Source: Cynocephalus volans (taxonomy: Eukaryota; Chordata; Mammalia; Dermoptera; Cynocephalidae). Taken from it: a stretch of DNA of 64,000 nucleotides. Under the pieces are notes generated by a model. The model was given only the letters and a program-made list of their open reading frames with translations, did no database searches and was not told the origin of the DNA. Numbering within the stretch: the stretch's first letter is position 1; every line of letters starts with the position of its first letter. Positions 46,002-56,290 of this stretch are shown here, piece by piece. The stretch covers positions 33,159,001 through 33,223,000 of the forward strand of contig NC_084470.1 in NCBI RefSeq assembly GCF_027409185.1, in the 5' to 3' direction. The translations under genes and the position numbers were made by a program.

Positions 46002-46115
46002 GGAAGGGCTGGCCAGTTAGCTCAGTTGATTAGAGTGCCATGTTATAAACCGAGGTCAAGGATTCAGATCCCCATACCGGCCAATGGCCAAAACAACAAC
46101 AACAACAACAGCAAC
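46002..46115 (+). repeat. tRNA-Ile SINE monomer (CYN-like)
   Basis: The most tRNA-like copy in the window: 'gggctggccagttagctcag' 'ttgattagag' (A box) … 'ggtcaaggattcagatcccc' 'ataccggcca' (B box and acceptor end), then an (AAC)n tail. A perfect 15-bp duplication, aaaaattaagggaag, lies at 45987-46001 and 46116-46130. The cloverleaf has mismatches and there is no T-run terminator, so it is not a tRNA gene. Confidence 0.92.
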
Positions 46116-46231
46116 AAAAATTAAGGGAAGTGGGATTGGTTTTTCAGGTCATGGTTCCATTCTTGGTGGGTAGGAGGTACTTGGCCTAGCAGGTTGCCAT
46201 ACAACAAGTGGGTTAAACCAGTGGATGCCAC

Positions 46232-46652
46232 TGAGTATAGTGGATTGAATTATGTCCCCCAAAACTCGATGGTGCTTGAATTGTGTTCCCCAACTTTTAG
46301 GTATTAGAAACTTGGCCCCCACTGTGACTGTTAAGAGGGTGTGAAATCCTATTATGGTAATTGAAAGGTGGGGCCTTGAAGAGTTGATTGGATTGTAGGA
46401 CCATGCCATAGTGGATGGATTAAAAATGGTGGTCAGGGGCGTGGTTCTGAGGGCTTTAAAAGAAGAGAGAGAAGAGTCTGTCTGTCTCTCTCTGCTCTCT
46501 CTGCTTCTACCATCTTGCAATGTGTGACTCCTGGGTCACTGTTGTCACCACCAGATGGACTTTGGACTTCCCAGCCTCAGAAATTATAAGCAATAAATTT
46601 CATGTTCTTATAAAATGTATTTAGTCATAAGCAACAGAAATGGACTAATATA
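46232..46652 (+). mobile_element. Solo MaLR LTR (MLT1-like)
   Basis: Starts 'tgagtatagtggattgaatt' 'atgtccccca'. It has a doubled 'gtgccccaac'-like start region, 'ggtggggccttgaagagttg', 'acttcccagcctcagaaatt' 'ataagcaataaatttc' (polyadenylation signal), and ends 'gcaacagaaatggactaata'. No partner LTR. Boundaries are ±5 bp. Confidence 0.75.
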
Positions 46653-47425
46653 CTGAGTGGAACAAACTCCCCCTCAGCAATGTAAGTCACATTAAAGTAT
46701 GCATAGCTCTCTATGAAGCCGGACACCTCCTTTAAATCTGGTGATGTAGTAGCCAGTGGTCCTGTTAGAGACACCATCCTAAAAAAGACTTGTGGGGGAG
46801 GATTTCCAATGCAAAAGTGGCCAGATCTGTATAACTGTTATCCTCTGCTACCCATACAAAGGGCTTTTTTATTGCAGATGGGTGCAGTGAAGGCCACCTC
46901 TGTATTCATATACAGCATATAAGGCAGCATTCCATGGAACACATGCTAGGTTTGAGCATTACAAAACTAGTCTACTATGTCCTGGTGTGGACATTATTCA
47001 TTTCATCATCATCATAAGTGTTAAGACCTCTAGCGTGAGATCTCTGTTAGGGACTTGGGTTTCTGAGCTGGCCTGGTGGATAGTTGGTGGTGTTACAATA
47101 TCCCATAAGCAGTGGCCACATTGGTATCAGCATCTCAGCCAAGGTCTGGATGTCTGATATAGAATAAGGACATAATTTGTGGGGAATGAAATTCAGGCAT
47201 GAAAAGTTGAAGTGTGTTGGAGTAAGCAATATGATTACTTTTTAAAAAGTGTATAAAATGTGCCTAATGAAAATTCTTGACTGTGTTAAAATATTTCATA
47301 TATTTGTAATAAATGTTCATGCAAGTTCTACAAGAAGTGAGAGTTCAGTCTTGGGTAGAACTTAAATATCTGAATATTCTGAAAAATTGCCCAGGATGTA
47401 CATTTGGTAGCCTGTTTCACTCTCA
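46653..47425. other. Unannotated DNA
   Basis: No gene or repeat recognised. Confidence 0.4.
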
Positions 47426-47429
47426 CCCA

Positions 47430-47570
47430 TATATATATTTCATTTGGTCACTCATTCAGCAATTATTTATTGAGCTTCTATTTTTGTACTGTGCTAAATA
47501 CTGAGGATGAAAAATGAATAAGACTCCCTATCTCCAAGGTACTCATATCTAGTAAGATGTAATTAGAGTG
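47430..47570. repeat. Ancient mammal-wide repeat (L2/CR1-like)
   Basis: 'cactcattcagcaattattt' 'attgagcttctatttttgta' 'ctgtgctaaatactgagga' is a very common mammalian repeat pattern. I assign only the class. Confidence 0.45.
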
Positions 47571-47944
47571 GTAACTTTAATTTGTTGTATGGATTTTGAA
47601 ATTACATTAGCTGCATTGATCAGAGTCATATAAAAGATAAGTGGAGGGTGTGAATTATGAAGTGAGTTTCAGACTGTTTTTGAAGAACAAGTGCTGAAGT
47701 AGGTCTGAGAAAGTTGAAGGTTGGAAGTCATCTGTTTTATTAAGAAACTGAATCCTGACTGACTTTTTGCCTTTGGGGACAGAAGTAATTTGCTTTTCAG
47801 AAGCTGAAACAGATCTACCTCCCACTCTCCTGAATTCTGTTTTCCAGGCAGTTGAGATGATTTTTAGGTTATGACTAATGCATAGGTGATGCCTTCACAT
47901 CCCCAGTGTCCTCTAGCCCTTCATACCTTCCCTGTGAGAAAGGA

Positions 47945-48040
47945 TAGACAAATATTGCCTTTATTTCCAAGTTACAGACTGACATCCAGAGTAAGCCATT
48001 TATCCAGAAGGTCACGCAGGAACCAAGTGTTGCAGCAAGG
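47945..48040 (-). repeat. MIR fragment, antisense
   Basis: 'tttatttccaagttacagac' … 'aagccatttatccagaaggt' 'cacgcaggaacca' follows the antisense MIR order. Confidence 0.5.
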
Positions 48041-48364
48041 ATTCAACTGGCTTCTGTGCCCAAAGCCAACTAACTATATTAACTAAACTAAAGCTTTCTC
48101 AGGTAGACAGCTTGTTGCTCCAGTGTTGCTCCTGCCCATTTCAGGAGCAGCAAACGAGTGTTCCTTTCACAAAACCTTGCCACTTTCTTTTCCTTCTACA
48201 GAGGGCTGAGGGTGAACAGGATGGGCAACAGGAAGGGCATATGACATTCCCAGTATTACTGGGTCTCACTTAGTGATTTTAGTTTTGAAAGGGGAAAATA
48301 TTCTCTGAGCTGCCAGTATTATAGAAGTGTATTCCCCACCCCCCCATTATTTCACAACAAAGTG

Positions 48365-48445
48365 GTAAAAATCATGTTCTCCATTTACAACTGAGAAAAC
48401 TGAGTCTTAGAAGGTTGAAATAATTTTTTTATAGTTGTGCAGCTT
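48365..48445 (-). repeat. MIR fragment, antisense
   Basis: 'tctccatttacaactgagaa' 'aactgagtcttagaaggttg' is the antisense MIR core. Flanking DNA to 49030 shows nothing else. Confidence 0.6.
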
Positions 48446-49029
48446 ATAATTAGTCATTTTTATTTGGGTCACATCAGCCTTCGAGTATTCTTTATCATCT
48501 GACACACTAGGCCCTTAAGGAGGAGTGTAAGAGAAAAATGGAAGGGTAGCTGAGCTGTAAAAGAAAGTGAGACAAGCTGGTGAACTAGTATTGACATGGC
48601 ACAGCAGGAGGGAAGGGGCAGGTGGAGAGCACAGAGAAGGTGCTTACGTGGAGGGTCTTTGGTGTGTATAAATATTTTACACACTTTGCCTTCTCTTCCA
48701 GGTAGAATAACTCTCTCTTCATGTCCTTCCTTTAACTCAGGGGTTATATAATTCTGTCTGTGTTCTTTTCATGGATATAATTATAGGAGACTTCTTCAAA
48801 TTACAACTTACTATAAGAAAAGTTATTTTAATTCATACATTTATATAACATATTATCTTAGTGGTTAAATTTTACAATTAAAATTTTAATTAGGGTTTTT
48901 TATTCACAATGATATTACGGTTTATCACATGGCTGAAATTGCTTCTACTGGCTTGGACCCACATAGTCCATTTTAACAAGGAGGTCAAATTATTCCAGGG
49001 TGGCTGCTCAGCAGCACAAAGGTGATGGC

Positions 49030-49235
49030 AGGCAGATGGCTTGTGAATTCTGGTTCTGGCACAGCCGTGTGTCCTTGGGCAAGGTTCTTAACCTCTTTTA
49101 ACTTACATACTTATTTACAAAATGGGGGCAATTTCTACCACACCAAGATATTGTGAGGATTAAATGACACATGTGATATGGGGTCTAATATGGGCCCTCA
49201 TGTAAAATAAGAGGTCAGATACTGTTAGTTTCTTT
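49030..49235 (+). repeat. MIR SINE
   Basis: 'gtgtgtccttgggcaaggtt' 'cttaacctcttttaacttac' … 'atttacaaaatgggggcaat' … 'ttgtgaggattaaatgacac' gives the full MIR core in sense orientation. The stretch 49235-49330 has an antisense MIR-like tail ('tttgtagatggagaaataga'). Confidence 0.8.
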
Positions 49236-49489
49236 TTACTCTTACCTTCCCATAGAATAGCGGACTGGCGTCAGTCTTGTCATCTCATTTTGTAGATGGA
49301 GAAATAGAAGCGTAAGTGAAGGATTTACCAAATTTCCCACCAGAAGCTAGTCCTATTTAATTCCAATTTGCTGTTCTACCTACTGACTGTTAATCCTAGA
49401 TCTACAGGCAACCCTGTAGAAGGGAATAATTCTATTTTTAGGCTATTGAAAGATGCTGATTTTGTGTCAATTTGACATTTTCTGGGGCT

Positions 49490-49600
49490 CTATGGGAAAA
49501 GGACTTGCTCTACTTCTAACTCTCTTACTGATAAGTTATGTGACCTTGGTTAAGTCATTTGACAACTTTCGGTCTTGATGATTCTGTAACAGTTGGACTT
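49490..49600 (+). repeat. MIR fragment
   Basis: 'ctgataagttatgtgacctt' 'ggttaagtcatttgacaact' is a MIR core fragment. An L2-like end follows at 49640-49765, then a probable L2 piece at 50000-50165. Confidence 0.55.
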
Positions 49601-50739
49601 TTCCTCTCTTCTAGGACTCACATTCTTTCTTCTGCTATCATGACCTGTATACTTGCCTGTTTACACCATTCGATCCTGAGCGTGTGGAGGACAGAGATAT
49701 GTCTTGCACACCCGGTACCCTGAACACTGTCTCTTCCAGTGCCTTGTATATTGCTGATCAGAAAAACTGACCAGGTTTGATATGAGATGCTATGCCAATG
49801 TTGAAATTCATGGCAGTGGTACTAATTTGTCACAGTAACTGGATGCACACACATGCACACCACTTGCACACTCACACAAATTTACCCACTCAGGATATTG
49901 CCATCAAAAGGTCATACTGTGATCAGTATGGTTGACTGTGACCTTCCCAAATGAACTTTAAAGGTTAAATTTTCCAAGACTCCTGGTAAACATTGTGAAA
50001 ATAGCCCCTGTCAGATTTATCTGTTTGCTTGTTTATTGTTTCTCTCTCCTGCTAGTATTTGAGCATGTCAAGAACTGGAACCTGTGTGTCTTTTCCACTT
50101 TATCTACTGTGCTATAATAGTTCTTAGATATGATAAAACTTCAGCATATATTTGTTTAGTAAATTATAAGGAACAAACAAAAAGGCATCACTTCCTTCAT
50201 CCTGGTTGCCTTCAGGGCAAGAGCTCTGGGAAGATGCCAGGGTTCTAGATGTTGTCCCTGCCTCCGTCTCTCTCCACTACGCTTTCCCACCTAATATTAA
50301 TGATTGCTCTAGGATAGTGAGATTTTAGATAGACATTTTTGCTCTTGTCTTGCTACTTTTCAACATTGCTTATCTTATTTTAGAGACTGGCCACCCAAAT
50401 AATTAAACAATGGTAACTATGGAAAGTGCTGCCAAGTGCTATGAGAGCATGTGCCACGGGAATTGACTGTGAGGGGTCAGGGACTCCCTCTCTTAAGGCT
50501 GAGATCTGAAGGCTAAAACAGTAGGCATTAGGGTAAGTGTCAGGACTAACATGTGTTAAGACCCTGAGGAAGGAAGTTAGCTCCTTTGGGGTTCAGATAT
50601 CTTTCTAGGCTAATATTAATGGAGATGCTGTTGTATAAATATCAAACATTTAATTACTCTCTTGAAAGGTTTCCGTGTAGCTCTCTATCTCTAGATCCAG
50701 GAGGCTGAGGGCTCCAGGTAAAGAAGGGCTGAATCAGTG

Positions 50740-50835
50740 ACTGTCAGCCCTGGCTCTGTGTTAGAATCACCTCATGAGCTTTGAAAAAGTAATACCGATG
50801 TTGGGGCACCCTCCTCTGAGATTATTAAAGGCTCC
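50740..50835 (+). repeat. MER5-type fragment
   Basis: 'tctgtgttagaatcacctca' 'tgagctttgaaaaagtaata' matches the start of MER5-type hAT MITEs. Short and worn. Confidence 0.5.
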
Positions 50836-53464
50836 AAGACAAATAGATCAACTTTGAGTTTCAATACTGGCATTTCTTTTAAAAGCTCCAGAGCAAACTA
50901 ATAGTTTTGAAAGCTAGGTGCTTTTGAGAAAGAAATTTTATAATAGATCAAAACCCAGGCCGAATAGATTCAAGTAGATTATGAGAAGAGAAGCAGTGGC
51001 TAAGTGAGAATGAAAAGGTTAGCATTCTACGTCTTCAAGACTGGATCTTAGCATAAGGGAATGGTTTTAGAAATATCTAGAGAAGTAGGGAACTCCTGAC
51101 GGCATAGATCAAGTGGGCCACTTTCCTGGGAGAAGTCATGAGAAGGCTCTCAGCCCCTGTGAGAGCTTATTCTTCTGCTCAGTGTTACTTTCAGTAAGGC
51201 CCGGGAGCAGTGGCACAGAGGTGATGGCAAAAGGCAGAAAAATGGGTGAGTCTGGACAGCGCCAGTTTCCCATATTCTGTGCTTGAAAGTAGAAGACCAA
51301 GAACATTCCTGAATGGTCTGGGAGGAGAAACAGAAAGACCAAGAGAGTTAAAAGCATTCCAGGAGGAAGTGGCTGTGGGACCAGAGGTAAACAGTCAGAA
51401 CCTTGGATGCCATCTATGTCTGATACCTGAGTGTTAGCCATCCCCCTTTTAAAGGCCAGTCTCACATTGGCCCAGTGGTCACAGTCCAGCTCTTTACAGC
51501 AGAGAGCCTTCAGAGAAAACTGACAATTTGAGGACTTTGTCTTTCTCCACTCACACTGCCACAAGTCATATAAGCTGTAGTTCTAATATACCCAGACGCT
51601 GTCTTGGAGTACCACAAAGGGAGAAGAAAACAAACTTAAATGTCTCAGCATTGACCTGGATCATCAAAGCTCAGACTAGGTACAGACTAGCACTGTTTTC
51701 AGTATTGAATCTCACTGAGATGGCTTTGTTTTGGCAGTGGGACTGTAGAAGACACCTGTTTTCCAGCCCACAGACTGGCAAATTCCTTCCACATAAAAAG
51801 TGTTAATTCTGTCATATAGCAATCATCTTTATCAACAAGATGACTTCTGGGGCTAGTTGCAAATCAGTACGTGCAAAAGTTAAAGAGTTTTACAAATTAA
51901 ATATTAAGACTATTTTCTTGGGCCAATCTGTATCTGTTTATTCTTTTTTTTTTTTTTCCTTTTTAGTGCTTAAGCTTAAAATAATCACTACAGCTGAGAA
52001 CAATGATTCTTTCTTTCTTTCTTTCTTTCTTTTTTTTTGGCATTTGATCTCTGTAAAAGCCACAATTTTCCTTAAAAATCTTTCTTTATGCCTAGATCTG
52101 TCATTTTGAAGTCCAATTTCTAATGTGCTGATGGTCTTAACACCGACCATAGAACTACAAAAATACATTTGCTTTATGTCTAAATGACATCCTTGTCTTA
52201 TTATAATTATTTTAACTATTGAAAGCAAGGGTTGTTGTTTCAGCTACCTTGGGGAGTTTCAAAGATTTTTAAAGAGATTGGACTTTGTGGAAAATTTTCC
52301 CCTTCTTAATCCTTAACTGGTTGCAAACGTCTATGGGCCATATGGTTATTTCTTGACACTGTCTAGTGGATCGATATGATGCTTTCATGTCCTTTAGATT
52401 AAAAACTTCTGGCTTTAAATCCCCTAACATATACTTTAGGATTAGAGCTGAAGTTTAATGCACAATCCGTGACCACCCAGTGCAGGGTCACACTTCACAG
52501 GTCACAGCAGTGATTGCTCAGGTGCAAATAGGAAGCTGGCAACTTTAAAGGGTAAGCCACAGGACCCCTCCATCATCTCAATTGTGCCTGCCCTCCCTCT
52601 GTCACTGCATCAGGTAGAAAGCATGTGTCAATGTAACAGCAGCATGGCAGACGAAAGGTTGTCAGGCAGGCATTCAATTTCAACCTTCAGGGAGAAGGGA
52701 GGGGAACAAACAGCACAATGCAGTGGCAGCCAAAGCTGTAATGCTCTTTTCTTGCAAGTCTCTCTTTTGTTGGATAAGATTCTAGGCTGGCCACATATGA
52801 ATCATCCTGTCCAGTGCATAACACAATGTTTCAATGTGAACTGTGGCTACTCTTGTGATTACGGCTTTGGTCCCTGGTTGTAAAACTACCCAAGAGCATT
52901 TTATGATAAAGTTCAAATCAGTTCAATTAATGACTGTGGAGTGCAAAAGGGGGACAATTTTTCAACACACTCATCAGGCAGGGGACTGGAAGGCTGATCA
53001 TCTAGACCCTGAGATGACATTATTTTCCCGGTCATAAGATCTATAAAATTGGACCCTGAGTTTTCATTGTTTTGTTTTATTGCAACAAATTTTAGAACAT
53101 GCTGGGCATATTTTTTTTCCCTGTTTTTCTCAAAAAAAAAAAAAAACTCAAGTCTCTGAAAGATATGCTATGATAGGATCACGAAAGATTATATTTATAT
53201 ATGTAGATATGGCTTGTGTGCTTGAAGGCATGGAGACAAGATAAAGAGTAGACTTGACCATGAGTCTTATAAATGATATGCTTTATTATCACCTAGATTT
53301 GTTTGCTAATATTTTCTCTTTCATTATTTTTATATGTTGAAGGGCACTCAAGCTGAATAATACGAAGTTCTCTTTATATTAGTAATCTAGATGTGGCACA
53401 TTATACTTTCTAAAGATGACTGTACACATATATATCTATAACCAATATTAAAAATAACATGTGA
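50836..53464. other. Longest repeat-poor stretch
   Basis: About 2.6 kb with no clear interspersed repeat. It contains a (CTTT)n/poly-T tract at 51941-52039 and an A-run at ~53132-53145. Frames at 51136-51564 and 51528-51806 are short and overlap on both strands; neither has splice or codon support. No gene called. Confidence 0.4.
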
Positions 53465-53526
53465 ATGGGAGATAGATATATATCTATAAAGGTAAAGATA
53501 TAGGGGCGTAGATATATATCTCCCAT
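53465..53526. repeat. AT-rich inverted repeat
   Basis: The left arm 'atgggagatagatatatatc' 'ta' pairs with the right arm 'tagatatatatctcccat'. The arms match except for one ATCT copy. The loop is about 22 nt. It lies ~45 bp beyond the 3' end of the RPL3 pseudogene. Confidence 0.75.
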
Positions 53527-53570
53527 CCACAAGTCATTCTTCTCCTCCCTCCACCCCCCCGAAAACCTCT

Positions 53571-54799
53571 TTTATTGAGATCTTACCAGCAGTACAATCT
53601 GTTCCTGACATTAAGCTCCTTCTTCCTTTGCCATTTTGTCTTTTTTAAGTCTCCCCATGATGTTTTCTTCTCCTCCACAATCATGAAGCAGCCATTGCCA
53701 AACTTGGAGGCGTCGATGAACTTCAGGTCTGTCTTCCTCAGAGCCCGCCACTTGGTCTGCACCAGTAAGTACTTGCAGAGGGTGAGCACTCACTTGTTGG
53801 TTCCCACCACACGGCCTTTCACCATGACAACGTCACTGGTCACTTCAATGTAGTGAATGAAGCCACCCAGAGGGTTGATGCTCCTGTCAGACAGGTCATA
53901 ATCAGTGGAGACATTGTTCTTGACCAGTTTGCTGTCCTTGTTAAGGTAGCTTTGGCTAATCTTGTAGATCTTCTTGTTGATCTCAATGCAGTGATGGTAG
54001 CCTTTCTGCCCAGCCTGTTCCAAAGAGAAGGCCACACGGGCAGGATGCCATGTCCCAATACAGGCAACTTTGCACAGCCCTTGGTGGGTCTTGCAGGGCA
54101 GCTTCTTGGTATGCCAGCAACTGGTGACCCCTTTGTAGCCTTTGCCCTTGGTCACCCAGATGACATTGATCATCTCTCATCCTACCCAAGCACATGATTC
54201 ACAAGGACCTGCTGCTCTGGCCTCTCTGGGTCCAGTCCAGTTTCTTGGGCACAGTTCCTCTGTTCACCTGGATCTCCACCAGGTGGACCATCTTTTGACG
54301 TAGAGGAAGCAGGAGCATCTGGGTGTGGTCAGCAATGTGGACGACCTGGCAGCTGCTTCTCCAGCTGCTTCTTGCCATCTTCATCCTGTCATTTCTTGTA
54401 GTATTTGATGAAAGCCTTCTTCTTAGATTTATGCCAGTTCTTACAGAAGCACCTCTTGTACTCATCACTGCTATTCTCAGCAAAGATTGTTTTAAAGGTC
54501 TGGAGGCCTTGAGGGGTTTCCACGCAGCCCGCAGTGCCTACAGCCACCATGGGTGGTGTCTCTATAGTGATCACAGCCTCCACAGCTCCCTTCTTGCTCG
54601 CCTCAGATCCTGGCCTGTTGACTTCCTGCATAATGTGGGTCATGCCAGCCTTGTAGCTCAGGAAGGCTGTGAGATGAATGAGCTTTGAAGGGTCATCCTT
54701 GAGGAAGTTCTTCACCTTCCGGGAATGCCTGCTGTTGTGCTTCTGAGGTGAGAAGCCCAGGGATCCATGTCTGGGAGCAGAGAACTTCCTGTGAGACAT
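53571..54799 (-). pseudogene. RPL3P: Processed RPL3 pseudogene
   Basis: Minus strand. ATG at 54799 gives [16 protein letters not shown], the conserved start of ribosomal protein L3. Colinear segments follow: a ~137-codon N-terminal part (to 54389, [10 protein letters not shown] then stop), a middle part in other frames (54199-54370), a long part at 53790-54173 ([41 protein letters not shown]), and the C-terminus ending [12 protein letters not shown] at 53611. It spans ~1.19 kb against 1.21 kb for the normal 403-codon gene. There are no introns, several frameshifts and stops, and an AATAAA signal at 53571-53576. It was made by L1-driven retroposition of RPL3 mRNA. No A tail or clean target duplication remains, so it is old. 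RPL3 is a large-subunit ribosomal protein. Confidence 0.96.
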
Positions 54800-54846
54800 C
54801 TCGTCATCAAATCCCACCAGTAGAGCCACAAATCATTCTTATAATA

Positions 54847-55374
54847 TGACTAACACTCTTTTCACCTAAAGTGTGGTGGGGGCGTGGTCTACATTTTCTC
54901 CCCTTGGATCTTGGTGGGGAGCTTGTTACTGCTCTGACAAATATTGTGCATCAGAAGTGATGCAATGTGACTTCCAGAGCTAGGTCACAAAAGAATACAG
55001 TATCTACCTGGCTCTTTTTCATGTTATGCTTGCCCTGGGAACCCAGCCACCATGCTGTGAGGAAGCCCAGACTAACCTATGCAGACAGACCACACAAAGA
55101 GGACTGCATGCAGAGGAGCTAACACCTCCAGCTGAGAACCAGCAGTAACGGGCACACTTGAGTGAATGAGCCTTCAAATATTTCCAGCCTCAGCCTTTAA
55201 GTCTTCCAGCTGAGACCCCAGACAGACATTGTGGAGCAAGGACAAACCTTCCCTGCTGTGTCCTTTTGATGTTCCTGACCCAGAAAAACCACAAGAGAGC
55301 ATAAGAGAGTATTGTTGTTTTAGGCCACTATGCTCTGATGTGGTTTGTTATGTAGCACAGTAACTGGAACAACA
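54847..55374 (+). mobile_element. Old LTR (MaLR/MLT1-like), probable
   Basis: ~530 bp with the order 'gaagtgatgcaatgtgactt' 'ccagagctagg', 'gggaacccagccaccatgct' 'gtgaggaagcc', 'cagacagaccacac', and the 3' signature 'gtattgttgttttaggccac' then 'gtggtttgttatgtagcaca' 'gtaactggaac'. The 3' end is typical of an old MaLR-type LTR. The family is approximate. Confidence 0.55.
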
Positions 55375-55599
55375 GAGCATAAATGTCCCCCTTCATATGG
55401 GATGCAGATGTTGACAAGTCCTCTGCCCACCTGACCTCTTGCATGTCTAGGAGGTAAATCCCTTTTTATGCTTATTTGCAGACAAGGCCTTTTCCAAGAA
55501 ACTTTTCTGAAACTTGTGGGTTGATTTAGATGCCCCTTTTCTGGGCTCTCCTAGCAAATCTGTCAACAGTGATCACAATGCACTGCCATCCTTGGTAGA

Positions 55600-55695
55600 C
55601 ATTAAGTCCCAGATAGCATGAGCCCTTCCTTCTCATGTTTGTATTTATAGTGCTTAGCACCATTTCTGGAACACAGTAGGTACTTAATAAATTCT
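55600..55695 (+). repeat. L2 3'-end fragment
   Basis: 'tatagtgcttagcaccattt' 'ctggaacacagtaggtactt' 'aataaattc' is the L2 tail. Confidence 0.6.
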
Positions 55696-56109
55696 CACTA
55701 TAGAAACACCCCATTAGAACTTAATTTACCTAGTCCTTGACTTGGAGAATGATAGAAGAGAGGTGAAAGAGTTTCTAAAAGTGGAGTAGCATGAAATAAT
55801 ATTTCTTAGTGAAGTTCTAGAGAGAAGATTTTTAACAATGTCCTGAAGAGAAGTTTTCCTTCTTAGAAAGTGTGCAAACCTTTAGCTTCCTTCATAAAAT
55901 GTATAAGTCATTATTACAAGGTGGATCTAGAGGAACAGCGATCTGTTCAACTCTTGGTGGACTTCTCCAGAAACATTGAGTATCTTATAAGACAGCATTA
56001 CTGGGAGCTGGACACAGCAGATAGGCTAGGTATATTATGTTCCCTGCTGTTGCCTTCTTAATACTGGGGTCAAATGGAAGGAAAGCCTTAGTCTTCAGGT
56101 CTTCTTTAT
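55696..56109. other. Unannotated DNA
   Basis: Nothing recognised. Confidence 0.4.
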
Positions 56110-56290
56110 CTCAGTAGTTCATAAATTTAGAGTGCCTCAGATGCACCTGGATATCTTGTCATGAATGCAGAGCCTCAGGCCCCAGGTTCAGAATTCTGAA
56201 GTATTGACAAGCACGAAATGTGCCTTTTTGATAAGCTCTCCAGTTGATTCAGATATAGAAGATCCAAAGGCCATACTTTGAAAGAAAATG
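56110..56290 (+). repeat. MER5-type hAT MITE
   Basis: 'tcagatgcacctggatatct' … 'gagcctcaggccccaggttc' 'agaattctg' … 'ttgataagctctccagttga' 'ttcagatat' follows the MER5 order. Non-coding. Confidence 0.65.

Noticed and set aside
46006..46080. tRNA-Ile-like sequence as a functional tRNA gene
   Set aside because: It has a SINE tail, target duplication and cloverleaf mismatches, and no terminator. The same holds for the other tRNA-like heads.
54389..54829. 146-codon frame starting ten codons upstream of the RPL3 ATG
   Set aside because: It is only the surviving N-terminal part of a processed pseudogene. The frame stops early and downstream segments are in other frames, so it cannot make L3.
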